A DNA stretch of 64,000 nt from Salinibacillus kushneri (GCF_900111405.1 NZ_FOHJ01000001.1:466806-530805), one strand, 5' to 3'; shown: positions 28,915-37,705, counted from the stretch's first letter. Notes: generated by a model from the sequence alone, not told the origin. Numbers and translations: made by a program.

Positions 28915-29742
28915 TCCTCCCCTTTGTTTCCATTCAAGTTATCATTATTTTATCACTCTTTGTTATAAACCAGACTATTTTTTCTGTATTAAAAAGGCTT
29001 GAAGAACCAAGCCCTTAAGATAAATAAAGATTTATCTTCTTGACGAAATAATAGAATCAAAATCCATACCAAGCCTGTAATCATAAAAAGGAAGGAACCA
29101 AAAAAGAAAAGTAACTAAGAATTAATGTTCCTGGGACAATGGTTACAGATAAAACAAATAATAGTATACCGAAAAACAGGTACATGTGCGGGAGTATTTA
29201 TTTATTCATTTTATACCTTCCTTTAATAAAATAATAATCTCTTAATATCTACTCATTTGAACATGTGGTTGAGGTTCATGTTCGTTAAATTTATTCTCAT
29301 GTTCAACCGCTATACTTAACACCCTTTTAGTAATACTGAAAGACGGCGTAAGTTGTAAAGTGCTTTCTTGGTGAGCATAATGACCATAAGCATCATAGTC
29401 AGTTAGCGTGCTTACGTTTGGCTTTATCTCGTATCATATAAATATCATACTCATACAACGGATTAATACTACCATCATCTTTTAAATTTTAAGTAATCCA
29501 TGTTTGGCAGAAAAGATAGTAAGAAGTAATGCTGCATTCATGTTTTGAAGTGAATTAAAACAACACTATGGATAACCGGGAGTAAGTGTTTTTTACAGCA
29601 AAATCAAATGTGCTATACAAATAAAAAAAGGAATATACTTACAATAAAAAGAACTCGACGTTCATTTGTAAGAAATGAATGTCGAATTCTTTGTAATGAA
29701 GGTAGAGAGAGAAACTATAGACGAGCTACTCCGTCTCCAGAG
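28915..29742. other. Intergenic with decayed coding remnants
   Basis: Two minus-strand remnants can be read. Around 29050-29190 there is a hydrophobic peptide beginning MYLFFGILLFVLSVT that is broken by a frameshift. Around 29240-29400 there is an open C-terminal tail with YDAYGHYAHQESTL, ended by TAA, with no start. Neither is recognisable. The rest is AT-rich. Confidence 0.4.
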
Positions 29743-30681
29743 CTAATCTAACAGAGCTTTAGCCGTATTCTCATCTGTAATTAAAACATCAATTAAATTA
29801 CCTATTAAAGAGCTTCTAATAGCCTCTATTTTTTCACTTCCACCCGCAACACCAATAACAAGTGGTATATTCTTTAGTTTCTCTAATGCCAATGTGATGA
29901 CTTTTTCATTCCAAACATTTAAAGCTGTATTACCATCGGGATCTATAAAGTTATAACATATATCGCCTACAACATTTTCGAAATCCACCTCTTCTTGTTT
30001 CCCTTGGTGTAAATAAGACTTGACCATGGTGGAATGTTCCGGTGTACCACCAATACCTACCAAGGCAACATCGGACTCCGTTGCCTTATCAAAAACATTT
30101 TTTATCGTGGACTGGTTAAAAATAATGTCTTTCGCTTCCTTAGAATCAACTAAAACCGGAGCATGTAGTAGACTATATTTAGCATTCAAACAATCCGCTA
30201 AAGTGGCTACAATATTATTAGAGTGAATATCTACTTGTTCGTCACCCATACCACCTACCAATGGTACAATCGATAAATCAGGAAAATGTTGATTGGGTTG
30301 CATTGATTTAGCGACTTCATTTAAAGTCGTGCCTGAAGATACTCCAAGTGTTTGACCATCTTTTAGGATTCTCAGCAAATATTTACTTGCAGCAATTCCC
30401 AATCGCCCCTTAGATGTCTCCTGATCATTACTGCTCACACATACAACTTCTCTTAAATCGTACCTACGTTCCACTTTTGATTCCAAAGCCAGGAAAGGAT
30501 GACTTTCATCATCGTGAATAATAATTTCCACAACACCGGTCTCTTTTGCTTTGGTAAGGTATTTTGATATTAAAGATCGACTAACCCCGATAGACTTGGC
30601 AATAGTTGATTGTGTTGCGCCTTCTTCATAATACATATGCGCGATTTTAACCATCAATCTTTTATCATTTAAAAATGACAT
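29743..30681 (-). CDS. SorC-family sugar-binding transcriptional regulator
   Basis: The 312-residue product has an N-terminal HTH (MVKIAHMYYEEGATQ, IGVSRSLISKYL) and a SorC/CggR-type sugar-phosphate domain with LGVSSGTTLNEVA, VPLVGGMG, VALVGIGGTP and GVAGGSEK. Members control polyol and sugar operons. I favour ATG 30681 because GGATGA lies eight bases upstream. An ATG at 30696 has no site. It is the last gene in line after the glucitol PTS genes and is separated from them by a 34-bp palindrome, so it probably regulates that operon. Confidence 0.87.
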   Translation of the reverse strand: MSFLNDKRLMVKIAHMYYEEGATQSTIAKSIGVSRSLISKYLTKAKETGVVEIIIHDDESHPFLALESKVERRYDLREVVCVSSNDQETSKGRLGIAASKYLLRILKDGQTLGVSSGTTLNEVAKSMQPNQHFPDLSIVPLVGGMGDEQVDIHSNNIVATLADCLNAKYSLLHAPVLVDSKEAKDIIFNQSTIKNVFDKATESDVALVGIGGTPEHSTMVKSYLHQGKQEEVDFENVVGDICYNFIDPDGNTALNVWNEKVITLALEKLKNIPLVIGVAGGSEKIEAIRSSLIGNLIDVLITDENTAKALLD

Positions 30682-30732
30682 GTTCAATTCATCCATTCTA
30701 TATTTACTAATAAAAATTATTGCTATTAAGGT

Positions 30733-30766
30733 TTTAGGTTCAAGCTTAATTAAGCTTGAACCTAAA
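30733..30766. promoter_or_regulatory. 34-bp perfect palindrome between PTS IIA and sorC
   Basis: The sequence is symmetrical about 30749/30750, with half-site TTTAGGTTCAAGCTTAA. No U-run follows on the minus strand, so it is a poor Rho-independent terminator there. It could be a processing or attenuation stem or a SorC operator. Confidence 0.5.
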
Positions 30767-30837
30767 TGATTCTAACTATTATTTTAACCATCAATATAAT
30801 TTAAATCTATACATATACGGAAACAAAATGGAGAACT

Positions 30838-31194
30838 TTATGTTTCAAATACGATTGTATTTCCTTCATTAAATGTAGGAAATTGCGATGGACTAACAAA
30901 CACCGCACCAGGTAACACATTATCTGCGGGCTCCTTAAAATAAACGGAAATGTGTCCTAGTTCCTTTAAGTTATCATTTGCTGCTGACCCAACAGCGGTA
31001 ATGGTATATGTTTGATCTCCAATTCGTAAAGTACCACCTTCTTGAATAGGTTGATCCGAAGTCTCTTCTATTTCATGAATCACTGACATTTCTCTTAATT
31101 CATCTGGTGCTTGTGGCCCAAATAAAATAACTACTTTCTCTTCTTCAAAGCTTGGCACTAAAGCACCGATTTCTTTTATGGTTGATTTATACAT
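30838..31194 (-). CDS. srlB: PTS glucitol/sorbitol-type enzyme IIA
   Basis: This 118-residue protein matches the Gut-family IIA. The N-terminal MYKSTIKEIGALVPSF is followed by ILFGPQAPDELREMSVIHE with the likely phospho-accepting His, then IGDQTYTITAVGSAANDNL and LGHISVYF. It relays phosphate from HPr to the IIB domain. GGGGGAGC lies upstream of its ATG, and it follows the IIB gene by 21 bp. The full IIC, IIB and IIA set in order is diagnostic of the glucitol family. Confidence 0.9.
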   Translation of the reverse strand: MYKSTIKEIGALVPSFEEEKVVILFGPQAPDELREMSVIHEIEETSDQPIQEGGTLRIGDQTYTITAVGSAANDNLKELGHISVYFKEPADNVLPGAVFVSPSQFPTFNEGNTIVFET

Positions 31195-31215
31195 TTATGC
31201 TCCCCCCTATTAATC

Positions 31216-32250
31216 TTATGATGAATACATTCCAAAACTAGCAAAGTAGGCAATCACTACGGCTAACACACCTGTAATTAAACGACTGTATAATACAGCA
31301 GGCACTCCATATTGTACCGTATCTGGTTCCGCTTCCCCTAATGATAAACCAACTGGAATGAAATCCGCCCCTACTTGACCATTGATTGCGAATAATGCTG
31401 GTAAAGCAAATTGTGGTGGAATATTCCCCATTCCAATTTGGCTACCAATTAGTACACCAATAACTTGGGCAATAACGGCACCTGGTCCTAATACTGGAGA
31501 TAAGAATGGTAATGTACAAATGAATACAATAACAATTAATCCCCAAAGAGAACTAGCTAGTGGTGATAAAGAGTTAGCAATTAAATCACCAATTCCAGTG
31601 TAATTAATGATACCGATTAACATACTAACAAATGCCATAAATGGAATGATATTTTTAATTAGCATATCAACTGAATCACGACCTGCTTGATAGAACGTTC
31701 CTGTTACATTTCCGATTCCTTTTGAAAATCTCATTAAGAAATTATCGTTATTACCTTTGTGTTTATCTTTAACTTGTTGATATTCTTCTTTAAATTTTTC
31801 TTTATCTGTTGTGTTAAAGCTTGATTCATCCGCTTGCTCTGCAGCAGTCGCTTGTTCCGCTAAAGCTTGATCACTTTCTTCACTAGATAATTCCACTTGT
31901 TTCTCCGTTACCCCTGATACAAAAATATCTTCTTTAATATGTTTAGCAAGAGGGCCGGACGGGGATGATGATAATATATCAACGGTAGGTATACGTTTCA
32001 TTGGATAGAGGCCAATTCTTGCTGTCCCTCCGCAGTCAATCACAACACACATCATTTCATCTTCTGGTATAGAGTTTTTAAACCCATCTACCGCTTCAGT
32101 ACCTGTTAATTCTGCAATTTTTTCAGCAACTGGGTGTATCCCACCACCAGTAATCGACACAACTTTTGCTTTCTTTCCTTTTGGTTCAATTCTTAAACCA
32201 GTTCCCCAACCACCAGGGCCTTTATTTACAAAAACAGCCTTATTTGCCAT
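31216..32250 (-). CDS. srlE: PTS glucitol/sorbitol-type enzyme IIB (IIBC2)
   Basis: This 344-residue protein begins [21 protein letters not shown], the Gut-type IIB domain, with [15 protein letters not shown] containing the likely phospho-cysteine near residue 73. A charged linker (about 120-170) leads to a C-terminal membrane half starting near residue 185 ([19 protein letters not shown]). In glucitol systems the permease is split between this protein and SrlA. It phosphorylates the incoming polyol. The gene lies between srlA and srlB. Confidence 0.92.
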   Translation of the reverse strand: MANKAVFVNKGPGGWGTGLRIEPKGKKAKVVSITGGGIHPVAEKIAELTGTEAVDGFKNSIPEDEMMCVVIDCGGTARIGLYPMKRIPTVDILSSSPSGPLAKHIKEDIFVSGVTEKQVELSSEESDQALAEQATAAEQADESSFNTTDKEKFKEEYQQVKDKHKGNNDNFLMRFSKGIGNVTGTFYQAGRDSVDMLIKNIIPFMAFVSMLIGIINYTGIGDLIANSLSPLASSLWGLIVIVFICTLPFLSPVLGPGAVIAQVIGVLIGSQIGMGNIPPQFALPALFAINGQVGADFIPVGLSLGEAEPDTVQYGVPAVLYSRLITGVLAVVIAYFASFGMYSS

Positions 32251-32280
32251 TGTCCATCAGTCCTCCTAAATAGTATACGC

Positions 32281-32796
32281 TTACATTCTCGCAGCCAAAT
32301 ATTTCGTAATTTGTTCCGTAATAATCCCTCTTAAAAACATAACTACTATACCAACTAGGAAAAATCTAACTGCTATTTCAGAGGTTGCATAACCTGCTTG
32401 CTCTAACCCGTTCGCAATCCCTAAATAAACAAATAGTTCGCCGGCGTTCGCATATGGAAATAAAGCGGTAACCGGATGTAAAAACGATACTAAGGAGTCA
32501 AAAAAAGCAGGTTTTTGTTTCTCTTCAACAAATCGTCCAAACGTATATGCCATTGGATTTGTTAGAAGTAAAATCGATAAGATCGGCATTACCGTATATC
32601 TTAAAATTGTATACTTCGATGCAAACTTAATTGCCTTTGTCACTCTTTCTTCACCAATAAATTTAATCAGTGCATAAGTGAATGTTAATAATACTAAGAG
32701 GGTCGGAACAATTCCTGTAAATAAGCTCATAAACTGTTCCCCACCAGCATTAAACATTCCAATAAAGTGTTCTCCAAACCACTGAATCCATTCCAT
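32281..32796 (-). CDS. srlA: PTS glucitol/sorbitol-type enzyme IIC
   Basis: The 171-residue membrane protein begins MEWIQWFGEHFIGMFNAGGEQFM and has about four helices, typical of the small glucitol IIC. LLTNPMAYTFGRFVEEKQKPAFFDS is a family-typical loop with its conserved KQKPAF. I chose ATG 32796, after AAAAGGGGTG. The ATG-like start at 32817 lies within that site. It forms the translocation channel with the C-terminal half of SrlE. Confidence 0.9.
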   Translation of the reverse strand: MEWIQWFGEHFIGMFNAGGEQFMSLFTGIVPTLLVLLTFTYALIKFIGEERVTKAIKFASKYTILRYTVMPILSILLLTNPMAYTFGRFVEEKQKPAFFDSLVSFLHPVTALFPYANAGELFVYLGIANGLEQAGYATSEIAVRFFLVGIVVMFLRGIITEQITKYLAARM

Positions 32797-32972
32797 TGAT
32801 TTACACCCCTTTTGCATTTCTCATTCAACTTTATTTAAAACATTAACTTCCTTCTGTTTTAAAATATTTTTTTATACAAAAGGAAGCTATTTTCCCGTTC
32901 TATTTCCCTTTTTATTATCTAAATCATCCATTAATAGTAGAGAAGACCTCTCACCTATTCTCTAAAGTTTGA

Positions 32973-33401
32973 TTAGTCCTGACTTTTTTTCGAAATAGAT
33001 ATTAGAGCATTTTCAGCAGCTTGATGAAGTGCCACGCTTAAAGCAGGAACCCTCTTACGCTTGTATTTGCCTGTAGCTTGAATGGATGCATGTAAGCTAT
33101 CAAGCAATTCGCCAACATGACTACCTTTGTACTGTTTTATTTCCTTAAAAGTTGAGAGGATACTAACACCATGCACCGCTTGGCATTCTTTAATAATGTA
33201 GTTTTCATCCACGACAATCATTGCAATGGATCCCGCACCTAATTTTCTTTGTGCTTTTCCTGAGAATAGGTGAATCCCTTTTGTTCCTTTATATTTTCCA
33301 ATCATCGCTTCCATCGAATTCTTATAATGTCGTACTTGAATAAATGTTAAAGCATACTGCGTAATAAGAAGTCCGCATGCGATTAGGACGAGCCCCATCA
33401 C
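32973..33401 (-). CDS. gutM: Glucitol operon activator GutM-family protein
   Basis: This 142-residue protein has one N-terminal membrane helix (MGLVLIACGLLITQYALTF) followed by a cytosolic domain with GKYKGTKGIHLFSGKAQRKLGAG, typical of the GutM family that co-activates glucitol operons. It lies between the SAF oxidoreductase and the PTS IIC gene, with a gap of 176 bp before IIC. Its presence with a SorC protein rather than a PRD-type GutR is notable. Confidence 0.85.
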   Translation of the reverse strand: MMGLVLIACGLLITQYALTFIQVRHYKNSMEAMIGKYKGTKGIHLFSGKAQRKLGAGSIAMIVVDENYIIKECQAVHGVSILSTFKEIKQYKGSHVGELLDSLHASIQATGKYKRKRVPALSVALHQAAENALISISKKSQD

Positions 33402-33427
33402 GCCCTCCCCCTTCTCTTATTAAATGA

Positions 33428-34720
33428 CTATTTAGATAAACTTAATTCCTTATTTTTATTATCTGGAAACAATTGATTTTGCAATGACCTTAGTTTCCAA
33501 ACCGTTGTAGTTGGATCTAATTCAACATCATCTTCGGTTAAAAATTGACCTTCTTTAACATCTTTTTTCGCAACTACATTTCCACTAATTAGCCCAATTG
33601 GAATATGACCATTCACATTCATTTCTTCATGTGTTTCTAATACTCCTCTAACAGAGTAACCGCCAATACCGTCAACTTGCTCACCAGCTTTGATATCTCT
33701 TTTCGCCACAGTTACTGTTTCTGAAATGGGTGCTCCTAACGGATGAATAGATGTATCGTGTTGCAGAACTGCTTTTGCAATCGTGATTGGCGTTTCTAAA
33801 CTAGCAAGGTGATAAGGTCTGTATAAGGTATAGTGTGGTCCATGGTTTTCATCAACCTTTAATAGATAACGAAGTTCTTCGTCTACAGGCTCTAGCTCAC
33901 TTTTTACAATGACAAACACACCTGGAGCTAAACCGTTTACATAATCAACAACACCTGTTTTATTTAATACCCCTCCATTCTCTTTTGTGTTCAAAATATC
34001 AGCAACATTATCTAAATTCGCCTCAACTCCGTGCATTCCAACTTTGTCAGGTACTAGACCAATCGCATTACTTAATAAATTCATTTCAGCCATAGTTTTC
34101 GTCCCATCTTGGAAAGCGGCTAACATATGAGCACTCATATTCTTTTGATTCGCTTCATCAGCACATGTGTCCGGATTTGCTGTTGGCTTAAGTGGATTAT
34201 TTTTCCCTTTTCCTGCCACAACGACTTCTAGTCCCATTGTTTTAGCAAATTCATATAATTCTACAATTGCGGCTGGCTCATCCCCAGCAGAACCTGAGTA
34301 AACTAATCCAGCTGACCTAAATAGTTGATTCATCGCAGATCCAATTGTAATATCTACTTCTACATTTAATAACACAAGGTGTTTTTGAGATCGAAGGGCT
34401 TCTAACGAAATATTTGCACCTACTTCTGGAACACCCGTTGCATCAACCACCACTTCCACATTTGGTGACTGAATGACTTCACGATAGTCACTCGATATAA
34501 CTGTATTTATCTTTCTTTTTTCTTGAGATAAATAAAAATTTTTGGCTCTGTTAGCATTTTCTTCATTTACATCACAAATCCCGCCTACAACCATTCCAGG
34601 AATTCTTGATATTTGCGAGATCAAACCAAAGCCCATTTGCCCAGCTCCAATAATCCCCACTTTAATTGGTTGTTGTTCCTTGTCTCTTTCTAAAAGCTGT
34701 TGATAGATTGACATATTCAT
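33428..34720 (-). CDS. NAD(P)-binding oxidoreductase with C-terminal SAF domain
   Basis: This 430-residue protein begins with a Rossmann fold (VGIIGAGQMGFGLISQI near residue 22, then GGICDVNEENA) like that of homoserine dehydrogenase. A middle domain has YSGSAGDEPAAIVELYEFA and GKGKNNPLKP. A SAF-type C-terminus follows, with VAKRDIKAGEQVDGIGGYSVRG near residue 340 and NVVAKKDVKEGQFLTEDDV near 390. It is the first gene of the glucitol-type PTS operon and takes the place where a sorbitol-6-phosphate dehydrogenase is usually found. The reaction is not known to me. An action on the imported polyol phosphate is inferred from context. Confidence 0.82.
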   Translation of the reverse strand: MNMSIYQQLLERDKEQQPIKVGIIGAGQMGFGLISQISRIPGMVVGGICDVNEENANRAKNFYLSQEKRKINTVISSDYREVIQSPNVEVVVDATGVPEVGANISLEALRSQKHLVLLNVEVDITIGSAMNQLFRSAGLVYSGSAGDEPAAIVELYEFAKTMGLEVVVAGKGKNNPLKPTANPDTCADEANQKNMSAHMLAAFQDGTKTMAEMNLLSNAIGLVPDKVGMHGVEANLDNVADILNTKENGGVLNKTGVVDYVNGLAPGVFVIVKSELEPVDEELRYLLKVDENHGPHYTLYRPYHLASLETPITIAKAVLQHDTSIHPLGAPISETVTVAKRDIKAGEQVDGIGGYSVRGVLETHEEMNVNGHIPIGLISGNVVAKKDVKEGQFLTEDDVELDPTTTVWKLRSLQNQLFPDNKNKELSLSK

Positions 34721-34751
34721 GTTCCTCCCCCTAAATTATTAACAAATCTTT

Positions 34752-34765
34752 TGTTTGCGCTTACA
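34752..34765. promoter_or_regulatory. cre box upstream of polyol PTS operon
   Basis: On the minus strand the site reads TGTAAGCGCAAACA, a full match to the CcpA consensus. It is 32 bp upstream of the first gene of the operon, a position that suits catabolite repression by blocking transcription. Confidence 0.7.
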
Positions 34766-34938
34766 TGATAAGTCCATTTACTATTTAAGAACTAAAAAAC
34801 TACAAAGTTAGTTAACAACTACTAATTAGAACTTTAACATATGTTACAAATAAAAACAAACGTTTTATTACAATCATTTGTTATACTTAATAATTTTTGT
34901 TATATTTTGGTTTTGATTACCTCATCAACACCAACACC

Positions 34939-35019
34939 ATGGCCTTACTACTCGCCAGGCATTTCGACAATGATACAATCGAATTAAAGCAAGAACGAGG
35001 ACTCTACATAAGAAACACC
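34939..35019 (+). pseudogene. Relic of a second comK gene (N-terminal part)
   Basis: The frame MALLLARHFDNDTIEL followed by KQERGLYIRNT aligns with residues 13-40 of the intact ComK at 36370 (TLLPARHFDYDTTVLEEG, then RELYVRKS). The DNA is similar too: CGCCAGGCATTTCGACAATGA against CGCCAGACATTTCGACTATGA. No start region or downstream part is present, and a hairpin begins at its right end. It is a decayed paralogue. Confidence 0.7.
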
Positions 35020-35050
35020 CCCTCTTAGATTATTCTAAGAGGGGGTGTTT
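35013..35050. terminator. 17-bp perfect hairpin, terminator-like
   Basis: AAACACCCCCTCTTAGA (35013-35029) pairs perfectly with 35034-35050 around a TTAT loop. A-rich sequence flanks the left side and GTTTGGG the right, so it may act as a terminator in either direction. Confidence 0.6.
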
Positions 35051-35130
35051 GGGTAATTTACTGAAAGGGATGGAAATTTCTTTAGATTTATACGATCAGC
35101 AAGATCTAAACCCTAACCTCCACTCACTAT

Positions 35131-35185
35131 TGTCCTTCTGTAAGAGAAACCCTGCCATTTGTCCATAAGTGGTACACCGGTATAG
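35131..35185 (+). repeat. 55-bp repeat, copy A
   Basis: TGTCCTTCT at the left, ATTTGTCCATAAGTGGTAC in the middle and ACCGGTATA at the right match the other copies. This copy has lost the left GGACAA half of the internal dyad. Confidence 0.65.
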
Positions 35186-35248
35186 TTTTCAAAAAGTTCT
35201 ATCCAGAATATCCATAGACATAAGAAAAAACATGGAGGGGTTTTATGA

Positions 35249-35400
35249 TTGCCAAGACAGAAGAGAATTTGGTTTCCTGGTGCGAACTTACATATTACTA
35301 CTCGTGGAGTAAAACGGACAACTTTAATTCATGATGATGTAGATTACTTGGAATGCTTAAGAATTTTAGAAGAGTCGCCAATTTCCCTTTTCTTCTTTAA
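35249..35400 (+). pseudogene. RAYT (REP-associated tyrosine transposase) N-terminal relic
   Basis: From a TTG at 35249, after GGAGGGG, the frame reads LPRQKRIWFPGANLHIT, then TRGVKRTTLIHDDVDYLECL. This is the characteristic start of Y1_Tnp/RAYT proteins (PRxxR, GxxxHxxxRG). Homology fades near 35390, and about 150 further residues including the catalytic Tyr are missing. The REP-like palindromes elsewhere in the window are the kind of sequence such enzymes mobilise. Confidence 0.65.
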
Positions 35401-35826
35401 CCAATTCCATAAAATGAAATAAAATGGCTCACCACCTAGATATAGATGAGCCTAATAATGATTACTTTTCATATTTAAAATAACGTTTATGTTAAGTCCT
35501 TAAGTATATGTAAATAGTCCGGCTTAATATTTAGCAAATAATAAACTTCAGTAGAAACCCATATGCAGTGGCTAGTGCCCACTTTCTACACCCATATCCA
35601 AGACACTTCTCATGAAAACAGATTGTCCAATCGGGACAGAAAACTGACAATCAAACTCTAATCTTTTTCCTATATTATAGTACCACTTGTATTCCGGGAC
35701 ACTGCACCTGTCCCTATGTCCCGCAAAAAAACTCCACCTTAATTCCAAACACTGTAAAAACATCACCAACATGCTGTGTCTAGTCTCTATCTCCCAATAG
35801 ATAATTTAGAAAAAAGGGAGATAGTT

Positions 35827-36285
35827 TTGACAGATCAGGAATTAAAGTTGGTGATTGGTAGATTTCTACATAGGAAGAGAATTGAAATGGAAAAGGAAAT
35901 CAATGATTATTCCATAGAAGAGATAGCTTATCAAGCATGGATTCATGACAAAAGTTTAGGGAGAATGAAACGGGGCGAAACGATGCCTTACGTATTCAAC
36001 CTAATTCATCTATCTAAAACCTTACATATCTCCTGGGAATTCCTGGATTATCTAGAAAGAAATGATAACATCACGAAAGGATTAGGCCGATATCTTCGGA
36101 TGAAACGGTATGATACTGGAAGAACCAAACGGAATATAGCTCAATTGGCACGTCTTAATGAGAATTACCTCAGTGATATTGAGCGTGGCAAAAAGATGCC
36201 TTCTCTCAAAGCCCTAATTAAGCTATCCTACCATCTGCATATCCCATGGGAATTACTTGATGAGATTAAGAAGAACATGAATTAA
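35827..36285 (+). CDS. Protein with two tandem XRE-type HTH domains
   Basis: This 152-residue protein carries two Cro/CI-like domains. The first covers about residues 8-72 (IGRFLHRKRIEMEKEI, IEEIAYQAWIHDKSLGRMKRG) and the second about 83-150 (LGRYLRMKRYDTGRTKRNIAQLA, NENYLSDIERGKKMPSL). Both end in similar W-E-(F/L)-LD motifs, suggesting internal duplication. The start is TTG 35827, six bases after GGGAG. It lies upstream of comK and a phage-type dnaD gene and may be a phage or host repressor. The target is unknown. Confidence 0.8.
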   Translation: MTDQELKLVIGRFLHRKRIEMEKEINDYSIEEIAYQAWIHDKSLGRMKRGETMPYVFNLIHLSKTLHISWEFLDYLERNDNITKGLGRYLRMKRYDTGRTKRNIAQLARLNENYLSDIERGKKMPSLKALIKLSYHLHIPWELLDEIKKNMN

Positions 36286-36369
36286 CCCCATTCTCCCCTC
36301 TTATCCTCCGCACCAGCCTCGAGTTTCGATTTGTTCAACCTCAATATCCCCACAAAAGGAGTGTCCCCA

Positions 36370-36915
36370 ATGACTGAAATTGTGAGCAACTACCGCATTA
36401 CCCCCTCCACCATCACCTTACTGCCCGCCAGACATTTCGACTATGACACCACCGTATTAGAAGAAGGCCGCGAACTTTATGTAAGAAAATCCCCCTTGCA
36501 GCTTATTAAGCGGGCCTGTCTCGAGGCTGGGTCATCTTATGATGGGAGGAGGCAGTACATTATGTATCAAACCAGCTTCCGTCACAAGGTCCCCATTCCT
36601 ATTTATCCCGACCAGCAAATTTATACTTTTCCGACTCACTCACCTAATGACTTCAACTGCCAATGGATTTTTTATCCCCACATTGACTCGCTCATCTCCA
36701 ATCGCACGGCTTCGAAAAAAATCCATCCATCAATTATCCGATTTAGAAACGGGGATGAACTTCCTCTAAAGGAATCTTTTTACCTGCTCGAAAGACAAAT
36801 CCAGCGAACGGCGATCTGTATGCTCCGTTATCAATCTGCTATTCAAAATCAATTCCCATCCAAAAATGATAGAAACGAAAGGACGATCCATAATGAATTA
36901 TATTCAAGAGATTAA
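36370..36915 (+). CDS. comK: ComK-family competence transcription factor
   Basis: This 181-residue protein matches ComK across its length: RELYVRKSPLQLIKRACLEAGSSYDGRR, split at residues 37-64, corresponds to the PLQI...CxxxGSSYxGR block, then HKVPIPIYPDQQIYTFPT and RTAICMLRYQSAI. ComK activates DNA-uptake genes in Bacillus. The start is ATG 36370, eight bases after AAAGGAG. Its last 23 bases overlap the start of the dnaD gene in another frame. A relic of a second copy lies at 34939. Its length is slightly below the usual 190 residues, so the extreme C-terminus may have been altered by that overlap. Confidence 0.85.
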   Translation: MTEIVSNYRITPSTITLLPARHFDYDTTVLEEGRELYVRKSPLQLIKRACLEAGSSYDGRRQYIMYQTSFRHKVPIPIYPDQQIYTFPTHSPNDFNCQWIFYPHIDSLISNRTASKKIHPSIIRFRNGDELPLKESFYLLERQIQRTAICMLRYQSAIQNQFPSKNDRNERTIHNELYSRD

Positions 36916-37705
36916 TGCTTTTTATACGTTAGGCGTAACCAATCCTGTCTCAAATTCTGCCGTAAGTCTTTGGCATGCGTTAATGCACATTAACAATCTG
37001 ACTAGATGGAGGAAAACATTTACGGTCGCTGCTACGGTTTTAAAAACGAAATCCGGGTTAAAGGATAGTGCGTTTAAGCGGGCGCGAAAGGAATTGGTGG
37101 ACAAAGGGTACATTCACGTTCGATCCCGGGGAGGAAATCAGGCTCCGGAGTATCAAATGGTCAGCCTGCTGGCCATTATGGACCACAGTACGAACCTCAA
37201 TGCCGACCACACGATGGACCAGAGTACGGACCAAAGTGAGAACCACAGTGCGGACCCATTAATAAAAGAAAGAAAGACGAAAGAAAACCAAACCAATCCT
37301 GCAACAACAAACGCAAAATCGGCATCCGTAATTTTCTTTGAGGAAAATGCAGGTGAACTGCCTGCCTATATTCAACATGATATCCAGGAATGGGCTCGGT
37401 CTGTTGGTGATGAACTGGTTATCCATGCTATAAAAAGAGCCTTAGAGCGGAATAAGGCGAACTGGGGGTATGTGAAGAGTATTTTAAAAAGCTGGGAGAT
37501 AAAAGGGATTACCAGTGTTGAGGAAGCAGAGGGAGAGGAACGGACTTATCAAAAGCAGAGGTCTAAACCGCGAGTATCACGGAAAAAGGAAGTACTGCCG
37601 GAATGGTTTGATGTGGAGAAGGAAAAAGAACCTGTGGCTGAAAAAGGACGAAGGGATATTGAGGAAGAAAGAAAGGAGCTTGCTGCGCTCCTGGCGAGGG
37701 TGTAA
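36893..37705 (+). CDS. Phage-type DnaD-domain replication protein
   Basis: The 270-residue protein begins MNYIQEINAFYTLG, with SNSAVSLWHALMHINN, a winged-helix N-terminus seen in phage replisome organisers. A DnaD/DnaB2 domain lies at about residues 150-210, with WGYVKSILKSWEIKGI as its signature. The linker holds seven tetrapeptide repeats (DHST, NLNA, DHTM, DQST, DQSE, NHSA and a partial DP). The tail is highly charged. I chose ATG 36893. No other phage replication or structural gene is adjacent, so it is probably a prophage remnant. Confidence 0.85.
   Translation: MNYIQEINAFYTLGVTNPVSNSAVSLWHALMHINNLTRWRKTFTVAATVLKTKSGLKDSAFKRARKELVDKGYIHVRSRGGNQAPEYQMVSLLAIMDHSTNLNADHTMDQSTDQSENHSADPLIKERKTKENQTNPATTNAKSASVIFFEENAGELPAYIQHDIQEWARSVGDELVIHAIKRALERNKANWGYVKSILKSWEIKGITSVEEAEGEERTYQKQRSKPRVSRKKEVLPEWFDVEKEKEPVAEKGRRDIEEERKELAALLARV

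Noticed and set aside
33428..34720. Homoserine dehydrogenase
   Set aside because: The Rossmann start is similar, but the protein carries a SAF-type C-terminus and lacks the homoserine dehydrogenase catalytic region. It sits in a polyol PTS operon.
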